The notes under the pieces: model-generated
Database searches by the model: none
Told to the model about the DNA's origin: nothing
The model's input: the letters and a program-made list of their open reading frames with translations, nothing else
Assembly (NCBI GenBank): GCA_963705545.1
Contig: CAVPJX010000005.1
Coordinates: 124,001 to 188,000 of the forward strand
Source: DATBLY01 sp963705545
Lineage (GTDB): Bacteria; Actinomycetota; UBA4738; HRBIN12
DNA: 64,000 nt
Reading direction: 5' to 3'
In this document: one piece after another, positions 55,474 to 63,712 of the stretch
Layout: every line of letters starts with the position of its first letter
Position numbering within the stretch: the stretch's first letter is position 1
Translations under genes and position numbers: made by a program

Positions 55474-57212
55474 AGGTCTCGGGCGCCCAGGCGCTGTTCA
55501 AGGCGCTCGAGGGCGAGGGCGTCGACCTGGTCTTCGGGATCCCCGGCGGCGCGATCCTCCCGGCGTACGACCCGCTCGTGGACTCGAGCGTCCGCCACGT
55601 GCTCTGCCGTCACGAGCAGGGGGCCGGTCACGCCGCGGAGGGGTACGCCTGGGCCACCGGCAAGGTCGGCGTCGCGATCGCCACGAGCGGTCCGGGCGGC
55701 TGCAACCTCGTGACCGCCCTCGCCGACGCGAAGATGGATTCGGTCCCGATGGTGGCGATCACCGGGCAGGTGCCGACCCCGGTGGTGGGCAACGATGCGT
55801 TCCAAGAGGCCGACATCACCGGGATCACGATGCCGGTGACGAAGCACAACATGCTGGTGAAGGATCCTGGCGACATCGCCACGGCGATCCGCGAGGCCTT
55901 CCACATCGCGCGCACCGGCCGTCCCGGCCCCGTCCTCGTCGACCTGCCGAAGGACGTACTGGTCAACGAGACCACGTGGTCGTGGCCCGACTCGGTCGAT
56001 CTCCCCGGCTACCGGCCGACGACGAAGGGCAACCAGCGACAGGTGCACGAGGCCGTGAAGCTGATCCTCGCGGCGGAGCGTCCGGTGCTCTACGTGGGCG
56101 GCGGCGTGATCAAGGCGGAGGCGACGAAGGAGCTGTTCGAGCTCGCGACCGAGGGTCGTCTGCCGGTCGTCACGACGCTGATGGCGCGCGGCGCGTTCCC
56201 CGACTCCCACGAGCTCTGCCTCGGGATGCCGGGGATGCACGGCTGCTACACGGCGGTCACCGCGATGCAGAAGGCCGACCTGCTGGTCGCGATCGGCGCT
56301 CGGTTCGACGACCGCGTCACCGGCCAGCTCGCGACGTTCGCACCGGACGCGAAGATCGTGCACGTGGACATCGACCCGGCCGAGATCGGGAAGAACCGCG
56401 CCGCGGACGTTCCGATCGTCGGGGATTGCCGGGACGTCACGGCCAAGCTCGTGGCCGAGCTCCGCACGCGCCAGGGCGACGGCGCGCCGGACCGCTCGGC
56501 CTGGTTGGGTCAACTGGAGGCATGGAAGACCCAGCACCCGTACCGGTACGACCAGCAGCCGGACGGGCCGATCAAGCCCCAGTTCGCGATCGAGCGGCTG
56601 TACGAGGCCGCGGGTTCCGACGCGATCGTCGTGGCGGGGGTGGGCCAGCATCAGATGTGGGCATCGCAGTTCTGGCGGTTCGAGCGGCCGCGCTCCTGGA
56701 TCAACTCGGGCGGTCTCGGGACGATGGGGTTCGCCGTGCCCGCGGCGCTCGGCGCGGCCGCCGGCAAGCCGGACGAGCGGGTCATCGCGATCGACGGCGA
56801 CGGCTGCTTCCAGATGACGAGCCAGGAGCTCGCGACGTCGACGACCGAGAAGATCCCCTTCGTCACCGCGATCATCAACAACGGCTACCTGGGGATGGTC
56901 CGCCAGTGGCAGGAGCTCTTCTACGACGAACGCTATTCGCAGGTCTACCTGTCCCAGGACGTGCCCGACTACGTGAAGCTCGCCGAGGCGTACGGCGCGG
57001 TCGGGCTCCGCGCCGAGCATCCGGAGGAGGTCGATCCGGTGATCGAGAAGGCGCTGTCGATCACCGATCGAAGCGTGGTGATCGACTTCCGCTGCGACGA
57101 CCGGGAGATGTGCTTCCCGATGGTTCCGGCGGGCGCCTCGAACGACGACATCATCCTCGGGCCCGAGGGACTGCGCCCGGCGGTCGATCCCGCGGAGGCT
57201 CCGATCGCATGA
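55470..57212 (+). CDS. ilvB: Acetolactate synthase, large subunit
   Basis: Catalytic TPP/FAD subunit that condenses pyruvate with pyruvate or 2-oxobutyrate, 580 residues. The catalytic Glu is in RHEQGAGHAAEGYA; TPP motif GDGCFQMTSQELATS and INNGYLGMVRQWQELFY are conserved. The FAD-domain segment GARFDDRVTGQLATFAP is typical of biosynthetic AHAS. ATG 55470 overlaps the previous stop. It is followed by the regulatory subunit gene with a 4-nt overlap. Confidence 0.96.
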   Translation: MKVSGAQALFKALEGEGVDLVFGIPGGAILPAYDPLVDSSVRHVLCRHEQGAGHAAEGYAWATGKVGVAIATSGPGGCNLVTALADAKMDSVPMVAITGQVPTPVVGNDAFQEADITGITMPVTKHNMLVKDPGDIATAIREAFHIARTGRPGPVLVDLPKDVLVNETTWSWPDSVDLPGYRPTTKGNQRQVHEAVKLILAAERPVLYVGGGVIKAEATKELFELATEGRLPVVTTLMARGAFPDSHELCLGMPGMHGCYTAVTAMQKADLLVAIGARFDDRVTGQLATFAPDAKIVHVDIDPAEIGKNRAADVPIVGDCRDVTAKLVAELRTRQGDGAPDRSAWLGQLEAWKTQHPYRYDQQPDGPIKPQFAIERLYEAAGSDAIVVAGVGQHQMWASQFWRFERPRSWINSGGLGTMGFAVPAALGAAAGKPDERVIAIDGDGCFQMTSQELATSTTEKIPFVTAIINNGYLGMVRQWQELFYDERYSQVYLSQDVPDYVKLAEAYGAVGLRAEHPEEVDPVIEKALSITDRSVVIDFRCDDREMCFPMVPAGASNDDIILGPEGLRPAVDPAEAPIA

Positions 57213-57769
57213 GCCTCCACACGCTGTCGGTCCTGGTCGAGGACAAGCCCGGGGTCCTGACCCGCGTCGCGGGCCTGTTCGCTGCGCGCGGGTTCAACAT
57301 CGACTCGCTCGCGGTGGGCCCGACCGAAGCGGGCGGGATGTCGCGGATGACGATCGTCGTCAACGTCGAGTCCAAGCCGCTCGAGCAGGTCACGAAGCAG
57401 CTGAACAAGCTGGTCCACGTGATCAAGATCATCGAGCATGAGCCGCGCGAGACGGTCGAGCGCGAGCTGATGCTGGTGAAGGTCCGCGCCGAGGGCGAGG
57501 CGCGGGCGCGCGTCCTCGAGTTCTGCGACGTGTTCCGCGTTCGGGTGTCCGACGCCACGCATCACGCCCTCACGATCGAGGCGACCGGCTCCCCGGACAA
57601 GCTGAACGCGCTCCTGGAGCTGCTGTCGGACTTCGGGGTGGTCGAGCTCGCGCGGACGGGGCGGATCGCGCTCACGCGCGGCGACCGCGGGATCCGTGAG
57701 CGCACGCTGAAGGCCGCGAAGGCGGCGGGTGCCGAGGATCGGGGGGAGTGGACCGGCGGCGGCGTGTGA
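57209..57769 (+). CDS. ilvN: Acetolactate synthase, small (regulatory) subunit
   Basis: ACT-domain regulator of acetolactate synthase, 186 residues. HTLSVLVEDKPGVLTRVAGL and GFNIDSLAVGPTE form the N-terminal ACT domain that binds valine; the C-terminal ALS_ss domain follows from about residue 85 (LMLVKVRAEGEARARVLEF). The tail after residue 160 is Ala/Lys-rich and slightly longer than in many homologues. ATG overlaps the ilvB stop, ensuring matched translation. Confidence 0.95.
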   Translation: MSLHTLSVLVEDKPGVLTRVAGLFAARGFNIDSLAVGPTEAGGMSRMTIVVNVESKPLEQVTKQLNKLVHVIKIIEHEPRETVERELMLVKVRAEGEARARVLEFCDVFRVRVSDATHHALTIEATGSPDKLNALLELLSDFGVVELARTGRIALTRGDRGIRERTLKAAKAAGAEDRGEWTGGGV

Positions 57770-57795
57770 TCCGCGACCCCGCGGCGGGTGCGATC

Positions 57796-57812
57796 TAGTC
57801 TGAAACGGACTA
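57796..57812. repeat. Imperfect copy of the TAGTCTGA palindrome before ilvC
   Basis: TAGTCTGAAACGGACTA has the same 17-bp layout as 9696-9712 and 26472-26488 with one arm mismatch. Here it lies between ilvN and ilvC on the same strand, not between convergent stops. TAGTCT could also act as a -10 box for ilvC. Confidence 0.5.
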
Positions 57813-57838
57813 CTGAACCGGGAAGGACGACCGAAGAC

Positions 57839-58852
57839 ATGGCGACGATCTACTTCGAGAAGGATACGGACGCGGGGGCGCTGGCGGGTCAACGGATCGC
57901 CGTCCTCGGGTTCGGCAGCCAGGGGCACGCGCACGCGTTGAACCTGCGGGACTCGGGGTTCGACGTGCGGGTCGGCCTCCGCGCGGGTTCGGCCTCCCGC
58001 AAGCAGGCCGAGGAGGCAGGCCTGCGAGTGGTCGACACGGCCGACGCGGTCGGGGAGGCCGACGTGGTGATGGTGCTGCTGCCCGACACGACGCATGCGT
58101 CCGTCTACGCCAGCGACATCGCGCCGAACCTGCGACCGGGCATGCTGTTGATGTTCGCGCACGGGTTCTCGATCCACTTCGGGACCGTCGTCCCGCCCGA
58201 CGACGTGGACGTCGCGATGATCGCGCCGAAGGGGCCCGGTCACCTGGTGCGCCGGACCTACGAGCAGGGGATCGGCACGCCGGCCCTCGTCGCCGTGCAC
58301 CAGGACATCACGAGCACGGCGCTCGGGCGCGCGCTCGCCTACGGAGCCGGGATCGGGAGCGCCCGTCCGGGGATCATCCGGACGACGTTCCAGGAGGAGA
58401 CCGAGACGGATCTGTTCGGCGAACAGGCGGTCCTGTGCGGCGGTGTCAGCGAGCTGATCAAGGCCGGGTTCGACACGCTGGTGGAGGCCGGCTACCAGCC
58501 GGAGGCCGCGTACTTCGAATGCCTGCACGAGATGAAGCTGATCGTCGATCTCCTGTACGAGGGCGGGCTCTCGTGGATGCGCTACTCGATCTCCGACACC
58601 GCCGAGTACGGCGACTACACCCGCGGCAAGCGCGTGATCACCGACGAGACCCGTGCCGAGATGCGGCGGATCCTGGGCGAGATCCAGGACGGCACCTTCG
58701 CGAAGGAGTGGATCGGGGAGGCCGACGCCGGCTTCCCCGAGTTCCTCCGACTGCGTCAGGAGGCGCGCACGTCCCAGCTCGAGAGCGTGGGACGCGAACT
58801 GCGCCAGATGATGCCCTGGCTGGAGAGCGAGCGGAAGGTGCCACCGACATGA
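57839..58852 (+). CDS. ilvC: Ketol-acid reductoisomerase
   Basis: Class I KARI of 337 residues; converts acetohydroxy acids to dihydroxy acids with NADPH and magnesium. N-terminal IAVLGFGSQGHAHALNLRDSG binds the cofactor, and GLRAGSASRKQAEEAG matches the NADPH-type specificity loop. The magnesium/acid residues are in FGEQAVLCGGVSELIKAGF and CLHEMKLIVDL. ATG 57839 has GGAAGGA upstream. A 69-bp gap from ilvN holds a palindrome; the stop overlaps the leuA start. Confidence 0.96.
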   Translation: MATIYFEKDTDAGALAGQRIAVLGFGSQGHAHALNLRDSGFDVRVGLRAGSASRKQAEEAGLRVVDTADAVGEADVVMVLLPDTTHASVYASDIAPNLRPGMLLMFAHGFSIHFGTVVPPDDVDVAMIAPKGPGHLVRRTYEQGIGTPALVAVHQDITSTALGRALAYGAGIGSARPGIIRTTFQEETETDLFGEQAVLCGGVSELIKAGFDTLVEAGYQPEAAYFECLHEMKLIVDLLYEGGLSWMRYSISDTAEYGDYTRGKRVITDETRAEMRRILGEIQDGTFAKEWIGEADAGFPEFLRLRQEARTSQLESVGRELRQMMPWLESERKVPPT

Positions 58853-60429
58853 ACGACGACGGCAACGTAGGCGAGGTACCCACGGTGGACGGCGACGTCG
58901 TCCGCATCTTCGACACCACCCTGCGCGACGGGGAGCAGGCTCCCGGGATCGCGCTCACCCGGTCCGAGAAGGTCGAGATCGCCGAGCAGCTCGCGCGCCT
59001 CGGCGTGGACGTCTTGGAGGCCGGGTTCCCGGTGTCGTCGGAGGGGGAGTTCGACGCGGTATCGGAGATCGCGTCCAGCGTGCACGGGCCCGTGATCGCG
59101 GCTCTGGCTCGCACGACGACCGGCGATATCGAGCGGGCCGCGCAGGCGCTCAAGGGCGCCGACCGGTGGCGGATCCACACGTTCATCTCGACATCCCAGA
59201 TCCACATGCAGGACATGCTGCGGATGTCGCACCAGCAGGTGCTGGACGCGATCCGTGAGAACGTGACGCTCGCCGTCAGCTACACGGACGACGTCGAGTT
59301 CAGCGCGCAGGACGCCACGCGGACCGCGCTGGACTTCCTGCTCGAGTGCTTCCGCGTGGCGGTCGGATGCGGCGCGACCACGATCAACGTGCCGGACACC
59401 GTGGGGTACGCGACGCCGACGGAGTTCGGCGAGCTGGTCCGGATCGTCCGCGAGCGGACCCCGGAGCCCGTGACGATCTCGACCCACTGCCACAACGACC
59501 TCGGGCTCGCCGTGGCGAACTCCCTGGCCGGGATCGAGAACGGCGCGCGGCAGGTCGAGGTGGCCGTGAACGGGATCGGCGAGCGCGCGGGCAACTGCTC
59601 GCTCGAGGAGATCGCGATGATCGTGCGCACACGCGGCCAGGCGCTCGGGGTCCAGCACGGCCTGAACATCAAGGAGATCGTGCGGACCTCCCGGCTGGTC
59701 TCGATGACCACCGGGTACTCCGTCCAGCAGAACAAGGCCGTGGTCGGCGCGAGCGCGTTCGCGCACGAGAGCGGGATCCACCAGCACGGCGTGCTCTCCA
59801 ACCGAGCGACCTACGAGATCATGGATCCGCTCGAGATCGGCCTGGAGGGCAACTCGCTCGTCCTCGGCAAGCACAGCGGCCGGCACGCGTTCGTCGACGC
59901 GTTGGACAAGCTCGGGCTGTCCGTGGATCCCGAGCGCGTCGACCGGGCATTCGCGCGCTTCAAGGAGCTCGCCGACCGGAAGATCCAGCTGAACGATCAG
60001 GATCTCGCCGCGATCGTGGGAGAGGAGCTGCGCTCCGGAGAGGAGGACGTTCTCGTCCTCGAGTCGCTCCAGGTCGGCGGCGGCACGCACCTGTCGCCCA
60101 GTGCAACGGTCCGGCTCCGCCGGGGCGATGAGCTGATCGAGGAGTCGGCGTTCGGCGACGGCATGATCGACGCCTCGTTCGGCGCGATCCAGCGGGCGGC
60201 CGGCGTGGAGGCTCAGCTCGTGAACTTCAACGTGTCGTCCGTGACCGGTGGATCCGACGCGTTAGGGGACGTGGTCGTGCAGCTCGAGATCGACGGGCGA
60301 CGCGTCACCGGGCGCGGCGTCAGCGTGGACGTGGTCGAGGCGAGCGCTCGCGCCTACTTGGCCGCGATCAACCGGGCGTTGCAGGTCGCCGCCGCGAGCT
60401 CCTCGGACGCCCCCGAGGTCACGCCGTGA
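58849..60429 (+). CDS. leuA: 2-Isopropylmalate synthase
   Basis: First enzyme of leucine synthesis, 526 residues. FDTTLRDGEQAPG is the DRE-TIM signature, STHCHNDLGLAVANSL carries the metal HxH, and NGIGERAGNCSLEE matches LeuA. AFAHESGIHQHGVL follows. The C-terminal regulatory domain (about 400-510) is present, so leucine feedback is expected. The N-terminal 15 residues are variable. Its TGA overlaps the GTG of a small decayed frame rather than that of leuB directly. Confidence 0.95.
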   Translation: MNDDGNVGEVPTVDGDVVRIFDTTLRDGEQAPGIALTRSEKVEIAEQLARLGVDVLEAGFPVSSEGEFDAVSEIASSVHGPVIAALARTTTGDIERAAQALKGADRWRIHTFISTSQIHMQDMLRMSHQQVLDAIRENVTLAVSYTDDVEFSAQDATRTALDFLLECFRVAVGCGATTINVPDTVGYATPTEFGELVRIVRERTPEPVTISTHCHNDLGLAVANSLAGIENGARQVEVAVNGIGERAGNCSLEEIAMIVRTRGQALGVQHGLNIKEIVRTSRLVSMTTGYSVQQNKAVVGASAFAHESGIHQHGVLSNRATYEIMDPLEIGLEGNSLVLGKHSGRHAFVDALDKLGLSVDPERVDRAFARFKELADRKIQLNDQDLAAIVGEELRSGEEDVLVLESLQVGGGTHLSPSATVRLRRGDELIEESAFGDGMIDASFGAIQRAAGVEAQLVNFNVSSVTGGSDALGDVVVQLEIDGRRVTGRGVSVDVVEASARAYLAAINRALQVAAASSSDAPEVTP

Positions 60430-60454
60430 CGCTCGGGATCGGCGTGATCCTCGG
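60421..60454 (+). repeat. Direct repeat of the leuB start region (partner 60531-60564)
   Basis: ACGCCGTGACG, then after four differing bases GGATCGGCGTGATCC, occur at 60421 and again at 60531, 110 bp apart, including the overlapping GTGA in both. This supports local duplication of the gene start. Confidence 0.7.
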
Positions 60455-60539
60455 CGCTGGTCGGATCTGTGGGGTGTCGGGGCGAGCCCTACCCGCGCGC
60501 CGACCGCGCCGTCGGATCACGCGTGGGACCACGCCGTGA
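60426..60539 (+). pseudogene. Decayed duplicate of the leuB 5' end
   Basis: A 37-residue open frame starting in the leuA stop (GTGA) and ending in the leuB start (GTGA). Its first residues, VTLGIGVILGAG, parallel VTYRIGVIPGDG of leuB; the rest is Arg-rich and unrelated. It looks like a leftover of a duplication that keeps ribosomes moving from leuA to leuB. Translation is likely, a function for the peptide is not. Confidence 0.55.
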
Positions 60540-61588
60540 CGTACCGGATCGGCGTGATCCCCGGCGACGGCACCGGCCCGGAGGTGGTGGCCGAGGCCCT
60601 GAAGGTGCTCGACGCGGTGCGCGACGGGTTCGACGTCGAGCTGACGACGTTCGACCTGGGCGGCGACCGGTACCTCCGCACCGGCGAGACGCTCCCGGAC
60701 GACGAGCTCGAGCGGCTGCGCGGTCAGGACGCGATCCTGCTCGGCGCCGTCGGCCACCCCGACGTGAAGCCCGGGATCCTCGAGCGCGACCTCCTCCTCC
60801 GAGCGCGGTTCGAGCTCGACCAGTACGTGAACCTCCGGCCGGTGATCCGCTATCCGGGGGTGAAGACGCTCGTGCCGAGCCACGCCGAGGACGACGTGGA
60901 CCTCGTGGTCGTCCGGGAGAACTCCGAGGGGTTGTACAGCGGGGCCGGCGGGTTCCACCGCAAAGGCACGCCGCACGAGGTCGCCGTCCAGGAGTCGATC
61001 AACACGCGGCACGGCGTCGAGCGGATCGTCCGATACGCGTTCGACCTGGCGAGGCAGCCCTCGCGCCGGCGGAAGGTGACGCTCGTCCACAAGACGAACG
61101 TCCTGACGTTCGCCGGCGACCTGTACCAGCGCGTCGTGAACGACGTGTCGGCCGAGTGCCCGGACGTCGAGTCGGACTACGTCCACGTGGACGCGTGCTG
61201 CATCTACCTGCTTGATCAGCCGTCCCGGTTCGACGTGATCGTCACCGACAACATGTTCGGCGACATCATCACGGACCTCGGCGCGATGATCCAAGGCGGG
61301 ATGGGGATCGCCGCCGGGGGCAACATCAACCCCGAGGGGGTCTCGATGTTCGAGCCGATCGGGGGGACCGCCCCGGATCACGTCGGGAAGGGCACGATCA
61401 ACCCGCTCGCCGCGATCGGCGCGTTGGAGATGCTGCTGCGCCAGCTCGGGGAGGAGCGCGCCGCCGGGCAGGTGGGCGCCGGGATCCGCCTGGCCACCTC
61501 GAAGATGGCCTCGATGCGGGCCGGCGAGATGGGATACACGACGTCCGAGGTCGGCGACCTCGTCGTCGAGGGGGGGACGGGCGCGTGA
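60536..61588 (+). CDS. leuB: 3-Isopropylmalate dehydrogenase
   Basis: NAD-dependent decarboxylating dehydrogenase of 350 residues. RIGVIPGDGTGPEVV is the N-terminus; LLRARFELDQYVNLRPV and VVVRENSEGLYSG hold the Arg substrate contacts; VTDNMFGDIITDLGAMIQGGMG is the metal-binding signature. ELDQYVNLRP and SEGLYSG are LeuB/tartrate-dehydrogenase-like, and the operon makes leucine synthesis the best call. GTG 60536 overlaps the preceding short frame, and its stop overlaps cimA. Confidence 0.92.
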   Translation: MTYRIGVIPGDGTGPEVVAEALKVLDAVRDGFDVELTTFDLGGDRYLRTGETLPDDELERLRGQDAILLGAVGHPDVKPGILERDLLLRARFELDQYVNLRPVIRYPGVKTLVPSHAEDDVDLVVVRENSEGLYSGAGGFHRKGTPHEVAVQESINTRHGVERIVRYAFDLARQPSRRRKVTLVHKTNVLTFAGDLYQRVVNDVSAECPDVESDYVHVDACCIYLLDQPSRFDVIVTDNMFGDIITDLGAMIQGGMGIAAGGNINPEGVSMFEPIGGTAPDHVGKGTINPLAAIGALEMLLRQLGEERAAGQVGAGIRLATSKMASMRAGEMGYTTSEVGDLVVEGGTGA

Positions 61589-63189
61589 GGGCGCCGGACG
61601 CCGGGGCGGCCGGGCGCCGGGTCGAGCTGTACGACACGACGCTCCGCGACGGCGCCCAGCAGACGGGCCTGTCCTACTCGGTCGAGGACCGGCTGCGGAT
61701 CCTCCACAAGATCGACCAGCTGGGCGTTCCGTACATCGAGGGCGGGTGGCCGGGCGCGAACCCCCGTGACACCGAGTTCTTCAAGCTCGCGACGAAGGAG
61801 ACGCTGCAGCACGCGGCCCTCACGTCGTTCGGGATGACGCGCAAGGCCGGCGAGCGCGCCGAGGAGAGCGTCGTGCTCCGGGAGCTCCTGGACACGGGCA
61901 CCGAGGTCGTGTGCATCGTCGGCAAGTCTTGGGACCTGCACGTCACCGAGGTCCTGCGCACCGAGCTCGACGAGGGCGTCGCGATGGTGCGTGACTCCGT
62001 GGCGTTCCTGCGTGCGCAGGACCGGCGCGTCTTCTTCGACGCGGAGCACTTCTTCGACGGGTACGTGAGCGACCCTGCGTTCGCGGTGCGGGTGCTCGAG
62101 GCGGCTCGGGACGCCGGAGCGGAACGGCTGGTGCTCTGCGACACGAACGGCGGGATGCTGCCGGCCGATGTCGCCCGGATCGTGAGGGACGTGGCCGGTC
62201 GGATGGAGACGCCGATCGGGATCCACGTCCACAACGACGCGGGTTGCGCGGTCGCGAACTCCCTGATCGCGGTCGAAGAGGGCGCGTTCCAGGTCCAGGG
62301 GGTGGTGAACGGCTACGGCGAGCGCACGGGCAACGCCGACCTGATCCCGATCGCGGCGAACCTCGTGCTGAAGATGGGGGCCGACTGCCTGCCGCCGGGG
62401 GCCGAGGCGCGGCTCACCGAGACGGCGCACTTCGTGGCGGAGGTCGCGAACCTCGCGCCGGACGCGCGCCAGCCGTACGCGGGCCGTTACGCGTTCACCC
62501 ACAAGGCGGGCCTGCACGCGAGCGGCGTCGCCCGGATGGAGGACGCGTACGAGCACGTCCGTCCGGGCGCGGTCGGCAACCGCCGGGGCGTGGTCGCGAG
62601 CGACCTCGGGGGAGCGGCGACCCTGCGGATGAAGGCTACGGAGTTCGGGATCGACCTGCCCGAGGAGGCGATCGCCCGGCTCGTCACGGAGCTGAAGGAC
62701 CGCGAGGCGCGCGGCTACACCTTCGAGGTGGCCGACGCGTCGCTCGAGCTGCTGATGCGCCGGGCGAGCGGGTGGGAGCAGTCGTTCTTCCGCGTCGAGA
62801 GCTATCGCGTCCACGTCGAGGAGCGCGTCGACGACGGCGAGCCGCCGCTCGCGGAGGCGACGGTCAAGGTCCGGACGAACGGGACGAGGCACATCGAGTC
62901 GGCGGAGGGCCACGGTCCCGTCGGCGCCTTGGACGACGCGCTCCGCAAGGCGCTCGAGAACGAATACCCGGCGCTCGCGGAGATGACGCTCGAGGACTTC
63001 CGCGTGCGGGTGCTCGACGAGACGCACGGCACCGGCGCGATCGTCCGCGTGCTGATCGACCTGTCGAACGGCGAACGGGAGTGGACCACGGTCGGCGTCT
63101 CGGAGAACATCATCGAGGCCTCGTGGGACGCGCTCGTCGACGGCTACCTGTACGGCCTGCTGCATCCCCGCGAGGATCGCGAGGCGTGA
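61585..63189 (+). CDS. cimA: Citramalate synthase
   Basis: DRE-TIM condensing enzyme of 534 residues. VELYDTTLRDGAQQTGLSYS and YIEGGWPGANPRD are diagnostic for the CimA group rather than LeuA; IGIHVHNDAGCAVANSLIAV has the HxH motif; GERTGNADLIPI follows. A C-terminal LeuA-type regulatory domain is present. It makes (R)-citramalate from pyruvate and acetyl-CoA for threonine-independent isoleucine synthesis. GTG start overlaps leuB. Isoleucine could thus be made by this route and through thrC. Confidence 0.93.
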   Translation: MRAPDAGAAGRRVELYDTTLRDGAQQTGLSYSVEDRLRILHKIDQLGVPYIEGGWPGANPRDTEFFKLATKETLQHAALTSFGMTRKAGERAEESVVLRELLDTGTEVVCIVGKSWDLHVTEVLRTELDEGVAMVRDSVAFLRAQDRRVFFDAEHFFDGYVSDPAFAVRVLEAARDAGAERLVLCDTNGGMLPADVARIVRDVAGRMETPIGIHVHNDAGCAVANSLIAVEEGAFQVQGVVNGYGERTGNADLIPIAANLVLKMGADCLPPGAEARLTETAHFVAEVANLAPDARQPYAGRYAFTHKAGLHASGVARMEDAYEHVRPGAVGNRRGVVASDLGGAATLRMKATEFGIDLPEEAIARLVTELKDREARGYTFEVADASLELLMRRASGWEQSFFRVESYRVHVEERVDDGEPPLAEATVKVRTNGTRHIESAEGHGPVGALDDALRKALENEYPALAEMTLEDFRVRVLDETHGTGAIVRVLIDLSNGEREWTTVGVSENIIEASWDALVDGYLYGLLHPREDREA

Positions 63190-63190
63190 C

Positions 63191-63712
63191 GTGGGCACCG
63201 TGACGATCCGCGACGCGTCGGTCGCGGACGCGCGGGAGATCGCGGAGCTGCACGTCGACGCGTGGCGGTGGGCCTACCGCGGTCTGATGCCCGATGCCGT
63301 CCTCGACGGGCTCTCGGTGGACGATCGAGAGGCGCGGTGGCGCGCCGAGCTGTCGGCGCCGCAGGCGGGCCAGGGGTGCCTGCTCGCCGGGAGCAGGGCA
63401 AGGTCGGTCGTCGGGTTCCTGAGCTTCGGCCCCCCCGAGGAGCCGGTCGCGGACGGCGATCTCGCAGAGGTGTACGCCCTCTACCTCGACCGAGCCGTGG
63501 TCGGGACCGGAGTCGGCCGCTCGCTGCTCGCAGCCGGCTCGAGCCGCCTCCGCGATGCCGGCTTCGCACGCGCGTTCCTGTGGGTCTTGGAGACGAACGA
63601 GCGTGCCCGGCGGTTCTACGAGCGGGCCGGCTGGGCATGGGACGGAAACACGAGCGCGCACCGCTACGACTGCGCGGAGCTCCCGATCGTGCGCTACGCC
63701 GCAGATCTCTGA
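63191..63712 (+). CDS. GNAT-family N-acetyltransferase
   Basis: Acetyl-CoA-dependent acyltransferase of 173 residues. VTIRDASVADAREIAELHV and AWRWAYRGLMPDAVL open the fold; AEVYALYLDRAVVGTGVGRSLL is motif A with the CoA pyrophosphate loop; NERARRFYERAGW is motif B. Substrate is unknown. GTG lies 1 bp after the cimA stop, so it may be co-transcribed. Its 3' end overlaps the convergent carboxypeptidase gene by 19 nt. Confidence 0.85.
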   Translation: MGTVTIRDASVADAREIAELHVDAWRWAYRGLMPDAVLDGLSVDDREARWRAELSAPQAGQGCLLAGSRARSVVGFLSFGPPEEPVADGDLAEVYALYLDRAVVGTGVGRSLLAAGSSRLRDAGFARAFLWVLETNERARRFYERAGWAWDGNTSAHRYDCAELPIVRYAADL

